DNA from: Candidatus Omnitrophota bacterium
GTDB taxonomy: Bacteria > Omnitrophota > Gorgyraeia > JAFGHF01
Direction: 5' to 3'
NCBI GenBank assembly: GCA_018899075.1
Contig: JAHIIS010000145.1
Location: 1 to 6,320, forward strand
DNA length: 6,320 nucleotides
Position 1 is the stretch's first letter. Every line of letters starts with the position of its first letter. This document shows positions 5,273 to 6,320 of the stretch, one piece after another. Made by a program: the position numbers and the translations under genes. The notes beneath the pieces are model-generated. The model searched no databases. It was not told where the DNA came from and worked only from the letters and a program-made list of their open reading frames with translations.

Positions 5273-5874
5273 ATAAAAGGATTATTTTTTCTTTCCTCGC
5301 CAATGCTGGAAGACGGCCCGTGCCCGGGATAAATTATCACCTCATCCTGCAAGGTTAAAAGTTTCTGCCGGATTGAATTAACCAAATCTTCTTCACAGGC
5401 AGCGGGGATATCGGTCCTGCCTATACCTTGCGCAAAAAGCGTATCTCCCGTGAAACAAAACTTACCCACCTTTAAACAAACTCCGCCCGGGGTGTGTCCC
5501 GGGGTATGGATTACCTCTAAACTGATATCGCCCACCTCTAATTTTTGCCCCTCCTCTAAAAGTGAAACTCGCGCAGGCAAGGCCAGAGGCAATCCCAGCA
5601 TGCCGGAGAGGTTTAATTGAGGATTAGTTAAGAAGTCCGCGTCCAGGCGATGAATATATACAGGTGCCCCAAGGTGAACGTCTGCGCCAATGTGGTCAAC
5701 ATGGCCATGGGTGTTCACGATGCAGTTAAGCTTAAGGCCCAAAACTTTAAGGCGGGCCTTTATCTTTTCCGGCTCAGCCCCGGGGTCGACAACAACGGCA
5801 GAGGATGTAGCGGGTGAGCCTAAAATGTAGCAGTTGACCTGCATCGGGCCAACTACAAGCTTTTCTAAAATCAT
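5269..5874 (-). CDS. Metallo-beta-lactamase-fold hydrolase (glyoxalase II-like, YcbL type)
   Basis: This 201-residue protein belongs to the small glyoxalase II-like hydrolases, which cleave thioesters such as S-lactoylglutathione or related substrates in the cytoplasm. The dinuclear metal site is complete: THGHVDH gives His56, His58, Asp60 and His61, HTPGHTPG gives His127, TGDTLF gives Asp144, and YPGHG gives His185. The ending GEERKNNPF is typical of the family. The open frame extends upstream to a GTG at 5907, but I place the start at ATG 5874. That start makes an ATGA overlap with the upstream gene, as elsewhere in this operon, and gives the family opening MILEKLVVGPMQVNCYIL. The AAAAGG next to the ATG is too close to be a normal ribosome-binding site, so coupling is assumed. 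It lacks the C-terminal domain of full glyoxalase II. The true substrate is unknown. Confidence 0.9.
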   Translation of the reverse strand: MILEKLVVGPMQVNCYILGSPATSSAVVVDPGAEPEKIKARLKVLGLKLNCIVNTHGHVDHIGADVHLGAPVYIHRLDADFLTNPQLNLSGMLGLPLALPARVSLLEEGQKLEVGDISLEVIHTPGHTPGGVCLKVGKFCFTGDTLFAQGIGRTDIPAACEEDLVNSIRQKLLTLQDEVIIYPGHGPSSSIGEERKNNPFI

Positions 5875-6320
5875 CCTTTTATCAAATATTCCCGGACCTG
5901 CCTGCACTTGAATTCTCTCTGAATTTGCCTTCTTTGTCTCTCCAGAATACTTTTAATCCGCAATGCCTGGATACGGTTTAACTTATATTCATTCAATTGT
6001 CTTACGATATCCTTTTGCTCCGATATATAGATATCCAATCTATTTTGTTTTTCGGGCAAAAGCAATTGCTGCATTTGCTGTAAATTTTCTACAATCTTTT
6101 TTGCGGCAAATACGCGTTTCTTACGATTTCCGTCTTGAGCGCTTAGCGAATTGAGCAGCTCTTCATGCCAGGTGCGCCAGAATAAAAAGTACTTTTTGTA
6201 TATCTCCTCTGTAGAATATTCAGATACGTATTCTTGAGTATGGACTACAACTTCAACTTCTTTCTCTTTTTTAGGCTTGCGCACAAATTTCTTGCGAAAG
6301 GCCTCGCAGCCTGTAAGGCT
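5871..6320 (-). CDS. Unrecognised charged helical protein, probable lipoprotein (5' end beyond window)
   Basis: The frame is open from the right window edge to TGA at 5873-5871, giving 149 visible residues without a stop. A GTG at 6284 could be taken as a start, but the frame continues upstream as SLTGCEAFRKKF followed by RKPKKEKEVEVVV. LTGC fits a lipobox (Cys codon 6308-6306), so I read this as a lipoprotein whose signal peptide lies beyond the edge; Glu, not Asp, follows the Cys. The rest is rich in Lys, Glu, Gln and Arg and predicted helical. It has an aromatic patch YKKYFLFWRTWHEELLNSL (about residues 41-59 of the visible part) and a likely coiled-coil stretch after it (IVENLQQMQQLLLPEKQ to the end). 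I recognise no named family. It is coupled to the hydrolase by ATGA. Function unknown. Confidence 0.75.
   Translation of the reverse strand, partial: SLTGCEAFRKKFVRKPKKEKEVEVVVHTQEYVSEYSTEEIYKKYFLFWRTWHEELLNSLSAQDGNRKKRVFAAKKIVENLQQMQQLLLPEKQNRLDIYISEQKDIVRQLNEYKLNRIQALRIKSILERQRRQIQREFKCRQVREYLIKG

Noticed and set aside
1..6320. CRISPR array, tRNA or rRNA gene, riboswitch (including an FMN element before ribF), toxin-antitoxin pair or novel multi-gene system.
   Set aside because: No regularly spaced long repeats, cloverleaf-like or conserved RNA sequence was seen; ribF has only the truB 3' end upstream, and all genes but one belong to known housekeeping families.

Overview
The window is a compact run of nine genes, all on the minus strand and so read from right to left. 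Seven are complete and two are cut by the window edges. The proteins are standard bacterial housekeeping families: a metallo-beta-lactamase-fold hydrolase, a Xer-type recombinase, a tRNA nucleotidyltransferase, RbfA, an NrnA-type DHH phosphoesterase, TruB, RibF and MraZ. The exception is the protein at the right edge, an unrecognised likely lipoprotein. The lipobox-like LTGC, moderately AT-rich DNA and mostly good Shine-Dalgarno sites fit an uncultured diderm bacterium. Gene order and protein style suggest candidate-phylum or PVC-type bacteria such as Omnitrophota. That placement is a guess from style, not from any search.

Right part (6320 to 3432): lipoprotein candidate, MBL hydrolase, xerD and cca. 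Adjacent genes overlap by 4, 4 and 1 bases (ATGA, ATGA, TAATG), so they are almost certainly one translationally coupled transcript. Middle part (3385 to 402): rbfA, nrnA, truB and ribF, the conserved ribosome-maturation, RNA-modification and flavin-cofactor block. It normally follows nusA-infB, but here it follows cca after a 46-base gap that holds two small inverted repeats. Left part (401 to 1): a 125-base gap with a textbook sigma-70-type promoter (TTGACA, 17 bases, TATACT), then three 10-bp-phased repeats typical of MraZ operators, then the first 92 codons of mraZ. This is probably the start of a division and cell wall (dcw) cluster that continues off the left edge.

Most genes serve translation: tRNA 3' end synthesis, 30S maturation, tRNA pseudouridine 55, and turnover of very short RNAs. 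RibF makes FMN and FAD, XerD resolves chromosome dimers, and MraZ opens the division operon. I found no mobile element, CRISPR array, RNA gene or new defence or metabolic system. The most interesting signals are regulatory: MraZ boxes reaching into the mraZ ribosome-binding site, a hairpin that buries the ribF ribosome-binding site inside truB, and a palindrome that encodes the C-terminal tail of NrnA.
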